Of a stretch of 37,124 nt of DNA, positions 15,492 to 20,672 are shown piece after piece. The position numbers and the translations under genes were made by a program. This DNA comes from a virus. Each line of letters starts with the position of its first letter. Positions within the stretch are counted from its first letter, which is position 1. The stretch lies in the IMG/VR virus record IMGVR_UViG_3300044971_000040, positions 1 to 37,124 of that record. One strand, 5' to 3'. The notes beneath the pieces are model-generated. The model was not told the origin of the DNA, did not search any database, and saw nothing but the letters and a program-made list of their open reading frames with translations.

Positions 15492-15715
15492 GCTTGTTCC
15501 CTTGCTCGAATGGCATCAGCACAGGCTTCTGCATCCCAATATTTTCTTTGTGACCAACACAATTTTGCACACGCCTCACGCTCGGCTTCTACGCCAGCCT
15601 CATAAATCTTCTTAACCGCTTCACTAAAAGTCGTGTCAGAAAATTGAATAAGGATGCCGCCCATCAAAGCAGTACCACCCAAACTTTCAACTGTTTCAAT
15701 TAACTCTTTATTCAT
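15488..15715 (-). CDS. Small hypothetical with Cys/Ala-rich end
   Basis: 75 aa, MNKELIETVESLGG... The C-terminal stretch EAEREACAKLCWSQRKYWDAEACADAIRAR is a very common phage motif (REACAK-x-C ... AD-x-IRAR) of unknown role. It overlaps both neighbours by 4 nt (ATGA-type), so it belongs to a tightly coupled operon with NinB upstream and the Zn-ribbon gene downstream. Confidence 0.8.
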   Translation of the reverse strand: MNKELIETVESLGGTALMGGILIQFSDTTFSEAVKKIYEAGVEAEREACAKLCWSQRKYWDAEACADAIRAREQA

Positions 15716-16113
15716 GTCTCAATTCCTTTATTTGCCATCCATGCCAAGAGCCATTCAATGAACTCTGAGCCTTCTTCTTTCGTGAATTTGTGGCTTTGTA
15801 GCCCTAATTGAACAACTCGTTCCCCGTCTAGGCTTGGGGCGACCTTGCCCACCTTGCGCCCTGTTTCGTGCGCCCATTGGTCAATCAAGAGCCTTTTCCA
15901 ATCGTCTGATGACCAGGCACTGCCAGCCGCCTTCATTTGCTTGGCAATCATGTCAATCAGGGCGTGAAACATATCGTTCTGATCTGTGCTGCGGGTGGCT
16001 TTTTTCACCTCTAAGCGCAGTTGTTTACCCGCCTGTAAGGTTTCTTTAATCTTGGGCCATAGGTCTTTCAACACAGTGTGGGCTTGTTGGGGGTTATGGA
16101 GAGAAACAATCAT
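15712..16113 (-). CDS. ninB: NinB family recombination protein
   Basis: 133 aa; lambda NinB (Orf) is 146. The family signature is seen in RLEVKKATRSTDQNDMFHALIDMIAKQ (arginine, then S-x-DQN...H) and in the DDWKRLLIDQWAHET segment. Lambda NinB is a recombination mediator that loads strand-annealing proteins onto SSB-coated single-stranded DNA. Ribosome site GAGGCAAAC. It overlaps RusA upstream, and its partner here would be the annealing protein at 19,912-20,466. Confidence 0.9.
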   Translation of the reverse strand: MIVSLHNPQQAHTVLKDLWPKIKETLQAGKQLRLEVKKATRSTDQNDMFHALIDMIAKQMKAAGSAWSSDDWKRLLIDQWAHETGRKVGKVAPSLDGERVVQLGLQSHKFTKEEGSEFIEWLLAWMANKGIET

Positions 16114-16529
16114 GTTTGCCTCACTACAACTTCAACTTTTGCCACTTCGCCATAAACCTTAGTGGCATGAATAGATGTGATCTGCGAATCCGATAAAAAC
16201 ACGATGTCTGACATTCCATCAAGCACCGCTTTGACAACATTGTCCAGATCGGGTTTTTTGGTGTGTTTTTCTTGACCGCTTAAACAAGCCTCAGTGCGTT
16301 TTTTTGAATATGAGGCGGGGACAGGAAAGGTCACATAAATAAACGCCTCTAAAGCCCCTTCTAGCGGTTCTGATGCACCCATAGCCGCTTTTGCCATCAT
16401 CCCAACATCGGATTCATAGTTCTTGGTTTTTTCAGGTGTGTAGGCAACAGGGAACTTACCCCTTGTGGAAAACCTTGGTCTGCCCTTTGGTACAGGCTCG
16501 CCATAAATCGTGAACATGATCTGCATCAT
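16110..16529 (-). CDS. rusA: RusA-type Holliday junction resolvase
   Basis: 139 aa. N-terminal YGEPVPKGRPRFSTRG and the catalytic segment KKPDLDNVVKAVLDGM with Asp94, Asp96 and a later Asp114 (FLSDSQI) correspond to the three acidic residues of RusA. It cuts four-way junctions symmetrically during recombination and packaging-substrate maturation. Part of the NinB-RusA-YbcO set. Start codon choice between the two ATGs at residues 1 and 2 is not decisive; the ribosome site is weak. Confidence 0.92.
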   Translation of the reverse strand: MMQIMFTIYGEPVPKGRPRFSTRGKFPVAYTPEKTKNYESDVGMMAKAAMGASEPLEGALEAFIYVTFPVPASYSKKRTEACLSGQEKHTKKPDLDNVVKAVLDGMSDIVFLSDSQITSIHATKVYGEVAKVEVVVRQT

Positions 16530-16705
16530 TTTTTATCTTTCTGTTCGTTCATGCGTTTTTTCAGGTCATCAGCAGCCGCTTGGCCTCGCCTCTTGGCAAT
16601 ATCCAACAGGGTTTGTTGCCACCAGTATTGGGCTTCTCCCCGACCCTCCTCCAAGGCTTTCTTGCGGTAGCGTCTGATCCATTCTTGGGCTTCTGTGTTC
16701 CTCAT
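16526..16705 (-). CDS. Small Arg/Trp-rich helical protein
   Basis: 59 aa, starting MRNTEAQEWIRRYRKK. The start at 16,705 has ACAGGAG just upstream. The same frame is open to an ATG at 16,795 that overlaps the Dcm stop (ATGA), but that extension is Ser/Asn/Leu-rich and does not look like protein. The body (RYRKKALEEGRGEAQYWWQQTLLDIAKRRG...DLKKRMNEQ) is a pattern I recall from phage genomes next to RusA. Function unknown. Overlaps the gene before it out of frame. Confidence 0.65.
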   Translation of the reverse strand: MRNTEAQEWIRRYRKKALEEGRGEAQYWWQQTLLDIAKRRGQAAADDLKKRMNEQKDKK

Positions 16706-16805
16706 AGTCTCCTGTAAGTTCAAGCGCCCTTGTGATGACAAATTCGCTAAATTGTTGTCCTTCTCTGACCCGATCAAGAATTCTGTTTGCTTCATAGTGA
16801 TTCAC
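16569..16805 (-). CDS. Small protein with GTG start, overlaps next gene
   Basis: 78 aa from GTG, MNHYEANRILDRVREGQQF. CTGGAGAATCCTAA provides a ribosome site. The first ~38 residues, to ALELTGDYEE, look like a genuine helical domain and like a small phage family I recall. The rest (GGGSGRSPILVATN...) overlaps the following gene in another frame and looks like its shadow. Either the protein carries a junk tail or a frameshift joins the two. Start overlaps the Dcm end by 14 nt. Confidence 0.5.
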   Translation of the reverse strand: MNHYEANRILDRVREGQQFSEFVITRALELTGDYEEHRSPRMDQTLPQESLGGGSGRSPILVATNPVGYCQEARPSGC

Positions 16806-17778
16806 TTAGGATTCTCCAGGCTGTTGCTGCACAGAGAGGGACTTGTCCATTCCCAATGGCTTTAAGTCTGTCCACTCTAGAGGCCACCCCATCAACCACT
16901 CGACCCACGTTGGGTTCAGTTGCCCAGAAGTCGGAGAAACCGATTGGCTTAATAAGATTTGCTTGCCTATTGCTACTCGTCTTTGAACTACTGCATTGCT
17001 CATGTTGCCCCTGTCCCTGTTGTCTGAGGCTTGCGGGGTTGGCCATTTCTTTTTCATGTCCAGATTGATTGCATCCGACAGTTTCGCTCCAAACTTCACA
17101 CCCGTAGTCAAGCTGGTTCTGACATATCTGCCGTTCACCAGATTTATTCCATTCTGTTTTGGACTCATCCAATCTGATGCCGTTGGTGTTGGAAATTTGG
17201 CTTCTTCTTTCCTCTTTTTTAAGGCTTTTCTGCTGTTGCTCCCACCATCTAATCCTGTTGTGTTGGGTGTGTGGAAGCTGTCCACGCCATTTGGCGACAA
17301 TCCATATCCTGTCCCTCTGATGGTTTGCTCCAACGTCCGCTGCTCCCAACACTCCCCATCTCGCATCAAACCCCATTGCGGCCAGGTCTCCGAGAACTTT
17401 TCCAAGTCCCCTAGAAGTGAGCATTGGTGAGTTTTCCACAAAGACAAATCTGGGTCGTACTTCGTGAATGATCCTCGCCATTTGTCCCCACATTCCGCTT
17501 CGCTCTCCATCAATTCCTGCGCCTTTTCCCGCTGAACTAATGTCTTGGCATGGAAATCCTCCAGATACAACATCAACAATTTCTCGCCAAGGTTTTCCGT
17601 CAAAGGTTTGTACGTTATCCCAAATCGGGAAAGGCGGGAGAAGCCCATCATTTTGTCTGGCGCATAGTACGCTTGCTGGGTATTGCTCCCATTCAACTGC
17701 ACAGACTGTTCTCCAACCAAGGAGGTGTCCACCAAGTATTCCTCCACCAGCGCCTGCGAAAAGAGCCAACTCATTCAT
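16792..17778 (-). CDS. DNA cytosine-5 methyltransferase
   Basis: 328 aa. Motif I LALFAGAGGG at 4-13 (AdoMet site); motif IV GGFPCQDIS at 73-81 with nucleophile Cys77; motif VI VENSP at 114-118 (Glu115); motif VIII NHQRDRIWIVA at 152-162; motifs IX/X EPNVGRVVDGV...RLKAIGNGQVP near the end. Residues ~165-285, the target-recognition part, are Gln/Asn/Ser-rich and contain three repeat units. It modifies host or phage DNA, probably as protection from restriction. The ATG overlaps the stop of the upstream gene (ATGA), with AAAGGTAGGTT as ribosome site. Almost the whole gene is overlapped by another ORF. Confidence 0.92.
   Translation of the reverse strand: MNELALFAGAGGGILGGHLLGWRTVCAVEWEQYPASVLCARQNDGLLPPFPIWDNVQTFDGKPWREIVDVVSGGFPCQDISSAGKGAGIDGERSGMWGQMARIIHEVRPRFVFVENSPMLTSRGLGKVLGDLAAMGFDARWGVLGAADVGANHQRDRIWIVAKWRGQLPHTQHNRIRWWEQQQKSLKKEERRSQISNTNGIRLDESKTEWNKSGERQICQNQLDYGCEVWSETVGCNQSGHEKEMANPASLRQQGQGQHEQCSSSKTSSNRQANLIKPIGFSDFWATEPNVGRVVDGVASRVDRLKAIGNGQVPLCAATAWRILSESL
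16806..17774 (-). CDS. Overlapping same-strand ORF within dcm, possible second gene
   Basis: 322 codons in the +1 frame of dcm, open from 4 nt after its ATG to 11 codons before its stop region. It does not look like random shadow: SRFGITYKPLTE (50-60), SLWKTHQCSLLGDLEKFSETWPQWGLMRDG (111-140), (F/W)PTP-x-ASD at 194-201 and 244-251, and LNPTWVEWLMGWPLEWTDL at 286-304. I recall such segments from phage hypothetical proteins and, for the last one, from C-termini of other phage DNA methylases. Both starts could use the same ribosome site; an internal ATG at 17,648 is an alternative. Whether it is translated is unproven. Confidence 0.5.
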   Translation of the reverse strand: MSWLFSQALVEEYLVDTSLVGEQSVQLNGSNTQQAYYAPDKMMGFSRLSRFGITYKPLTENLGEKLLMLYLEDFHAKTLVQREKAQELMESEAECGDKWRGSFTKYDPDLSLWKTHQCSLLGDLEKFSETWPQWGLMRDGECWEQRTLEQTIRGTGYGLSPNGVDSFHTPNTTGLDGGSNSRKALKKRKEEAKFPTPTASDWMSPKQNGINLVNGRYVRTSLTTGVKFGAKLSDAINLDMKKKWPTPQASDNRDRGNMSNAVVQRRVAIGKQILLSQSVSPTSGQLNPTWVEWLMGWPLEWTDLKPLGMDKSLSVQQQPGES

Positions 17779-18146
17779 AACCTACCTTTCAAGGATGCCA
17801 TTTTTTGCCTTATATGTTCGGGGATTGGAACTGCTCGTTTTTTGTCAGCTTCAATCTTTGCCAAGGCGGGGTCTATTGTTGTTTTGGGTTTGATTTCAGG
17901 CACTTCTGCGCCATCCCATCGTTGTTGGTTGAGATAGACCAAAGGGGCGGGAATAAAAGCACCATTGCCTTTAAGCCATTGCTCTGTGGTTTTTAACCAT
18001 TCAATGTGTTTGATGATCTGGTCGGTCTGGGTTTCGCAATAATGCTTCTCCCATTTCTTTTTACATTCTGACTTCGCACCCTTTCTTGTTGATGCGGGCC
18101 ATGCTCGCCAGAATCTCTCAAACCCTGATTCAAATAGTTCAGGCAT
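17775..18146 (-). CDS. Helicase-loader/replisome-organiser-like protein
   Basis: 123 aa, starting MPELFESGFERFWRAWP. The start at 18,146 is chosen for GGAGAACCT; upstream in-frame ATGs lack ribosome sites. The pattern F-x2-FW-x-A(W/Y)P...KG-x4-C...W (about residues 9-34) then FIPAPLVYLNQQRWD is typical of the C-terminal domains of phage replication proteins related to DnaT/primosome components. It would bind DNA and recruit the host helicase. Shorter than full initiators, with no separate winged-helix N-terminus. Overlaps dcm by 4 nt. Confidence 0.7.
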   Translation of the reverse strand: MPELFESGFERFWRAWPASTRKGAKSECKKKWEKHYCETQTDQIIKHIEWLKTTEQWLKGNGAFIPAPLVYLNQQRWDGAEVPEIKPKTTIDPALAKIEADKKRAVPIPEHIRQKMASLKGRL

Positions 18147-18197
18147 AGGTTCTCCAAGGGTGGATATACCACCTTTCTCCATCGATCTGTTTTCCAT

Positions 18198-18426
18198 AAT
18201 TCATCTTAATTTAGCTAACTAAAAACAAACGCGACCAAGTGCGCTTGACGGGTCAATTCACTTATAGACTGGGCCTTGTTCCACCGTTGTACCCAATCCT
18301 TTACCAGTCGCTTAACCAACGCTGGTCGGCAAGTCAGGGGGTGTGTCCTGTTGTCGGTGTTTTCTTCCAAGCCATCCATGCAAATGCGCTGCTGTCGTGT
18401 GGAGTACGGCTGCACGAAAAGAGGAC
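18198..18426. other. Intergenic stretch without a convincing gene
   Basis: About 230 bases between the cro terminator hairpin and the leftward operon. The minus strand is open here (part of a 97-codon frame at 18,215-18,508), but that frame has no ribosome site and runs through the hairpin. It has a TTAGCTAA palindrome near 18,205-18,215. The promoter for the leftward recombination operon should lie here; I could not identify one with confidence. Confidence 0.4.
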
Positions 18427-18505
18427 ATAAAAAAAGCCGTTTACTACTGCCCTCGGTAGGAACCCTGAAGTAAAAACCAAGGGCGAGAGCATGAGTAAAC
18501 GGCTT
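18427..18505 (-). terminator. Two-tier hairpin with U-tract downstream of cro
   Basis: A perfect 12-bp outer stem, AAGCCGTTTACT/AGTAAACGGCTT (18,434-18,445 and 18,494-18,505), encloses an inner 8-bp stem, GCCCTTGG/CCGAGGGC on the minus strand (18,449-18,456 and 18,477-18,484), and a ~20-nt apical loop. Seven T follow on the minus strand. One inner pair is G-U on the minus strand but A-C on the plus strand, so the RNA is probably read leftward, as the 3' end of the cro transcript. Confidence 0.75.
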
Positions 18506-18551
18506 CAATTTATTGCTTCCTACGGCAACGATTTAATTATAAGCACATTTT

Positions 18552-18710
18552 TTATTTGTTGTCAAACCACTCTGGCTTGAGGATCATCAATTGATACAAA
18601 CGCCCCGTTGGGATCATCTTCCAATTGTGTACTGCTGCCCTGGTGATGCCCAAGATACGGGCAAGCTCACTCTGTGAGCCAGCAAGGGTGATAGCCTTTT
18701 GTTTATCCAT
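18552..18710 (-). CDS. Cro-like repressor (P22 Cro family)
   Basis: 52 aa, MDKQKAITLAGSQSELARIL... A minimal helix-turn-helix: SQSELARILGITRAAVHNWK matches the P22-Cro/YdaS pattern (x-Q-x2-LA-x-x-LGI-x3-AV-x-x-W), then IPTGRLYQLMIL and a short tail. Size is close to P22 Cro (61 aa). It would bind operators in the divergent region 18,711-18,856 and repress early transcription. It has no Shine-Dalgarno; TGC-TATACT ends 6 nt before the ATG, implying a leaderless message. No partner CI repressor was found. Confidence 0.88.
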   Translation of the reverse strand: MDKQKAITLAGSQSELARILGITRAAVHNWKMIPTGRLYQLMILKPEWFDNK

Positions 18711-18725
18711 TTAACAAGTATAGCA
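18711..18725 (-). promoter_or_regulatory. cro promoter, extended -10
   Basis: Minus strand TGC-TATACT (-10 at 18,717-18,722), 6 nt before the cro ATG. There is no good -35 at 15-18 nt, which the TGn extension may offset. Position predicts initiation at or next to the start codon. Confidence 0.6.
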
Positions 18726-18758
18726 AAATAAACATTTAAGCATTTGCATAAATACAAC

Positions 18759-18776
18759 ATTAGGGAAAGTCCTAAT
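18759..18776. promoter_or_regulatory. Candidate Cro operator
   Basis: ATTAGG-GAAAGT-CCTAAT, a perfect 6-bp inverted repeat with a 6-bp centre, between the divergent cro and early promoters. The half-site spacing suits a small dimeric helix-turn-helix repressor. Only one copy was seen, so the assignment is tentative. Confidence 0.4.
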
Positions 18777-18785
18777 AAAAGAACC

Positions 18786-18813
18786 TTGTTGTGTGTTTAG
18801 TTTGGTGTACACT
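18786..18813 (+). promoter_or_regulatory. Rightward early promoter
   Basis: TTGTTG (18,786-18,791), 16-nt spacer, TACACT (18,808-18,813). The -10 overlaps the palindrome GTGTACAC. An ATG follows 6 nt later and opens a 14-codon leader ORF (18,820-18,864) that ends just inside the first early gene. Confidence 0.4.
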
Positions 18814-18856
18814 TGCGCCATGCCCTACTTTTGGGGTCTATTTAGAAAGGAAGCAA

Positions 18857-19129
18857 ATGATTGACTACAAACTCAAATACCACTTTGATGAATTCGTCAC
18901 TTATGACGATGGCACAACCCTTGAAAAAGTCAAGGTCGGGTATGACTACTACCCAGAAGAATTTAATCTGCCCCATGACCACAACTCAGCAGAAATCTAC
19001 GATGTGTTTGTCTTTAGCAAAAAGGGTGATGACATTTCTTGCGATCTGCCCTCATCCGAATTTGAACGCATTGTTTCTGAGGCCAAGATTCACCACACTC
19101 GTATGTTGAAAGAACAAAATGAAATCTAA
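18857..19129 (+). CDS. First early gene, unknown function
   Basis: 90 aa, starting MIDYKLKYHFDEFVTYDD. Start chosen for AGAAAGGAAGCAA upstream. Acidic, with aromatic-rich strands (VKVGYDYYPEEFNLPHDH; AEIYDVFVFSKKGDD) and a helical end. I do not recognise it. As the first gene of the early rightward operon it is a candidate host-takeover or anti-defence protein, by position only. A short leader ORF overlaps its start in another frame. Confidence 0.75.
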   Translation: MIDYKLKYHFDEFVTYDDGTTLEKVKVGYDYYPEEFNLPHDHNSAEIYDVFVFSKKGDDISCDLPSSEFERIVSEAKIHHTRMLKEQNEI

Positions 19130-19211
19130 GATCATCACAACAATTGTCGAATGGACATTGGCGATCATCATCTTTGGTGGTTGGGGCGTAATGCTCGCAT
19201 GGAGAGGCTAA
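19119..19211 (+). CDS. 30-aa single-pass membrane microprotein
   Basis: MKSKIITTIVEWTLAIIIFG then GWGVMLAWRG. A short basic N-terminus, one hydrophobic helix (about residues 8-27) and a terminal Arg. It overlaps the end of the preceding gene by 11 nt, and its stop overlaps the next ATG (TAATG). That nesting in a compact operon argues for a real gene; the ribosome site is weak (GAAAGAAC), so it may be coupled. Function unknown; membrane location inferred. Confidence 0.55.
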   Translation: MKSKIITTIVEWTLAIIIFGGWGVMLAWRG

Positions 19212-19456
19212 TGACAAGAGATGAAATCATTGAGATGGCTAAACAGTCTGGTCTTATTAACAAAGACTATGACGCTAGCTTTTTAAATAAATTTACATAT
19301 GCAGTTGAAAACTTTGCAAAGTTAGTAGAAGAAAATGTGCGTAGAACAATAAACGAAGAAGCCAAAGATTATTTGGAAGAACTACGCAAAAACTTTGACG
19401 CTGAAAGTGCAAAACAGCGATTGGAAATGTGGTCACAGGAGAAAAAAATTGATTGA
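19211..19456 (+). CDS. Helical early protein, unknown function
   Basis: 81 aa, MTRDEIIEMAKQSGLI... The opening MTR-x-E(I/L)-x-x-MA-x-x-(A/S)GL is common in small phage early proteins. The rest is amphipathic helix (AVENFAKLVEENVRRTINEEAKDYLEELRKN). The start at 19,211 follows GGAGAGGCTA; the frame open upstream is rejected for lack of such a site. Overlaps the next gene, which starts at a TTG inside its end. Function unknown. Confidence 0.75.
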   Translation: MTRDEIIEMAKQSGLINKDYDASFLNKFTYAVENFAKLVEENVRRTINEEAKDYLEELRKNFDAESAKQRLEMWSQEKKID

Positions 19457-19634
19457 CAAATTCAAAGATTATTTCCGCTTGCCATCACCAAAAGAGTTGG
19501 CTGCTAAAGAACTTGAAATGGCACAACGCAAGCTGTTAGAGGCTCTCAGCGCACAAGAATATGCCAAACGCATGGGTGAGTATCACCAAGACCGAATCAA
19601 ACGCTTAACAACTTATTTGAAAGACGAATCATGA
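19449..19634 (+). CDS. Small helical protein with TTG start
   Basis: 61 aa, translated from TTG as MIDKFKDYFRLPSPKEL. AGGAGAAAAAAA precedes the TTG, and an upstream in-frame ATG at 19,395 lies deep inside the previous gene without a ribosome site. FRLP-S-x-x-x-LA-x-x-ELE-x-A-x-x-x-LLEA-x-SAQEYA-x-x-M...RI-x-RL-x-x-YL is a pattern I recall from many phage early regions. Predicted coiled coil; function unknown. Confidence 0.75.
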   Translation: MIDKFKDYFRLPSPKELAAKELEMAQRKLLEALSAQEYAKRMGEYHQDRIKRLTTYLKDES

Positions 19635-19903
19635 AAATGTTTACATTTACCCTTCTTTGCACTCTCGGCATGGTTACAACTGGATGCTCAATGATGCCAG
19701 GCCATGTGCCATCACCACCCAACCAAGACCTGATTGTTGACAAGCAAGTTCAGCCAATGGGTCGCAATGAAGTGATCGATGCTGTGCGCCAGTGCGAGTC
19801 ATCAGGGCTTCGTGCCATTCCCTTGTATGCAAAACGCAAGGTCGGTGGCTACACAGTTGAGACAGTGATTGAAGTGTCTTGTGGCCCTAAATACAAATTC
19901 TAA
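19631..19903 (+). CDS. Small phage lipoprotein
   Basis: 90 aa. N-terminal lipoprotein signal: MKMFTFTLLCTLGMVTTGCS, with Cys19 as the likely lipidated residue. After a Pro-rich linker, the domain RNEVIDAVRQCESSGLRAIPLYAKRKVGGYT...VEVSCGPKY contains two more Cys. I recall similar domains in phage and prophage early genes. It should sit in the periplasm or at a membrane. Phage lipoproteins of this size can block superinfection, but nothing here proves it. Overlaps the previous stop by 4 nt. Confidence 0.75.
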   Translation: MKMFTFTLLCTLGMVTTGCSMMPGHVPSPPNQDLIVDKQVQPMGRNEVIDAVRQCESSGLRAIPLYAKRKVGGYTVETVIEVSCGPKYKF

Positions 19904-19911
19904 GGATCATC

Positions 19912-20466
19912 ATGTCAATCGCTAATTTACTGACTTTGAATGTCAACGAACACACTGAGAAAAAAGCCAATCTGACTTATCTGTCATGGGCATGGGCATG
20001 GGCTGAAGCACTCAAGGCAGACCCCAAAGCATCGTTCAAGGTTGAGATGTTTGGTGACAAGTGCTTTATGGATATCAACGGCACAGCAATGGTGTGGGTC
20101 ACAGTCACCATGTTTGATAAGCCAATGACTTGCCAGCTTCCCGTGATGGATCACCGCAACAAAGCCATCGTGAACCCTGATGCTTTCCAAGTGAACACAG
20201 CCATCATGCGTTGCATGACCAAAGCACTCAGCTTGCATGGTCTCGGTCTGTACATCTACAACGGGGATGATCTGCCCTCTTTCATAGAGCCTGAGTCAAC
20301 CATTGAGCCTGACAGCATGACAGACTTGTTTGCGGCTATTGAGAACGCCACTACTCAAGACGAACTCAAGATTGCCTATAAAGTAGCGTATGCCGCTTGT
20401 GATGGCGACAAGGGTTGGCAGATCAAAGTTATTGCAGCCAAAGACAAAGCAAAGGCCAAACTATGA
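19912..20466 (+). CDS. Single-strand annealing protein, Sak3/DUF1071 type
   Basis: 184 aa. N-terminal LNVNEHTEKKANLTYLSWAWAWAEALK, then FMDINGTAMVWVTVTM, DHRNKAIVNPDAF and VNTAIMRCMTKALSLHGLGLYIYNGDDL are the conserved blocks of the DUF1071/Sak3 recombinases. It would coat and anneal single-stranded DNA, working with the YqaJ exonuclease encoded just downstream and with NinB. Ribosome site AAGGATCATC. A short C-terminal helix (about 138-184) is the usual variable tail. Confidence 0.92.
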   Translation: MSIANLLTLNVNEHTEKKANLTYLSWAWAWAEALKADPKASFKVEMFGDKCFMDINGTAMVWVTVTMFDKPMTCQLPVMDHRNKAIVNPDAFQVNTAIMRCMTKALSLHGLGLYIYNGDDLPSFIEPESTIEPDSMTDLFAAIENATTQDELKIAYKVAYAACDGDKGWQIKVIAAKDKAKAKL

Positions 20467-20672
20467 AAACAGATGAAGATGACGAATTCGACCGCATCGC
20501 CCATGAAGCGGAAATGAAAAGTGGTCAGCCATACCATTGGGATGTTTTTGTGTCTCCCTCACAGCGCAATCAGGTGCTTGAGGAAGTGGCAAAAGAAATA
20601 GAAAAAATGACAGCGTTTGGCAAAGACACAATCGGCAGTTTTACAGCATACATAAGGGGTATGAAAAAATGA
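20463..20672 (+). CDS. Small acidic protein between annealing protein and exonuclease
   Basis: 69 aa, MKTDEDDEFDRIAHEAEMKS... Acidic N-terminus, then YHWDVFVSPSQRNQVLEEVAKEIEKM and GSFTAYIRGMK. Starts by ATGA overlap with the annealing-protein stop. No family recognised. Its place between the two recombination partners suggests an accessory role, as for small genes between lambda bet and exo, but this is inference. Confidence 0.7.
   Translation: MKTDEDDEFDRIAHEAEMKSGQPYHWDVFVSPSQRNQVLEEVAKEIEKMTAFGKDTIGSFTAYIRGMKK

Noticed and set aside
16996-17430. 144-codon plus-strand ORF antisense to dcm
   Set aside because: Antisense shadow, Phe/Leu/Pro-rich with no ribosome site and no operon context. 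Another antisense frame at 17,468-17,893 was rejected for the same reason.
18230-18330. Possible tRNA-like stretch
   Set aside because: No T-arm GGTTCRANYCC, no acceptor stem and no anticodon arm could be built. No tRNA was found elsewhere on inspection.
18215-18508. 97-codon minus-strand ORF after cro
   Set aside because: No ribosome site; it begins inside the two-tier terminator hairpin and its translation does not resemble a protein domain I know. Kept only as open frame in the intergenic note.
18806-18813. GTGTACAC palindrome as a main operator
   Set aside because: Only 8 bp and part of the -10; a single copy. The ATTAGG-N6-CCTAAT site is a better candidate.
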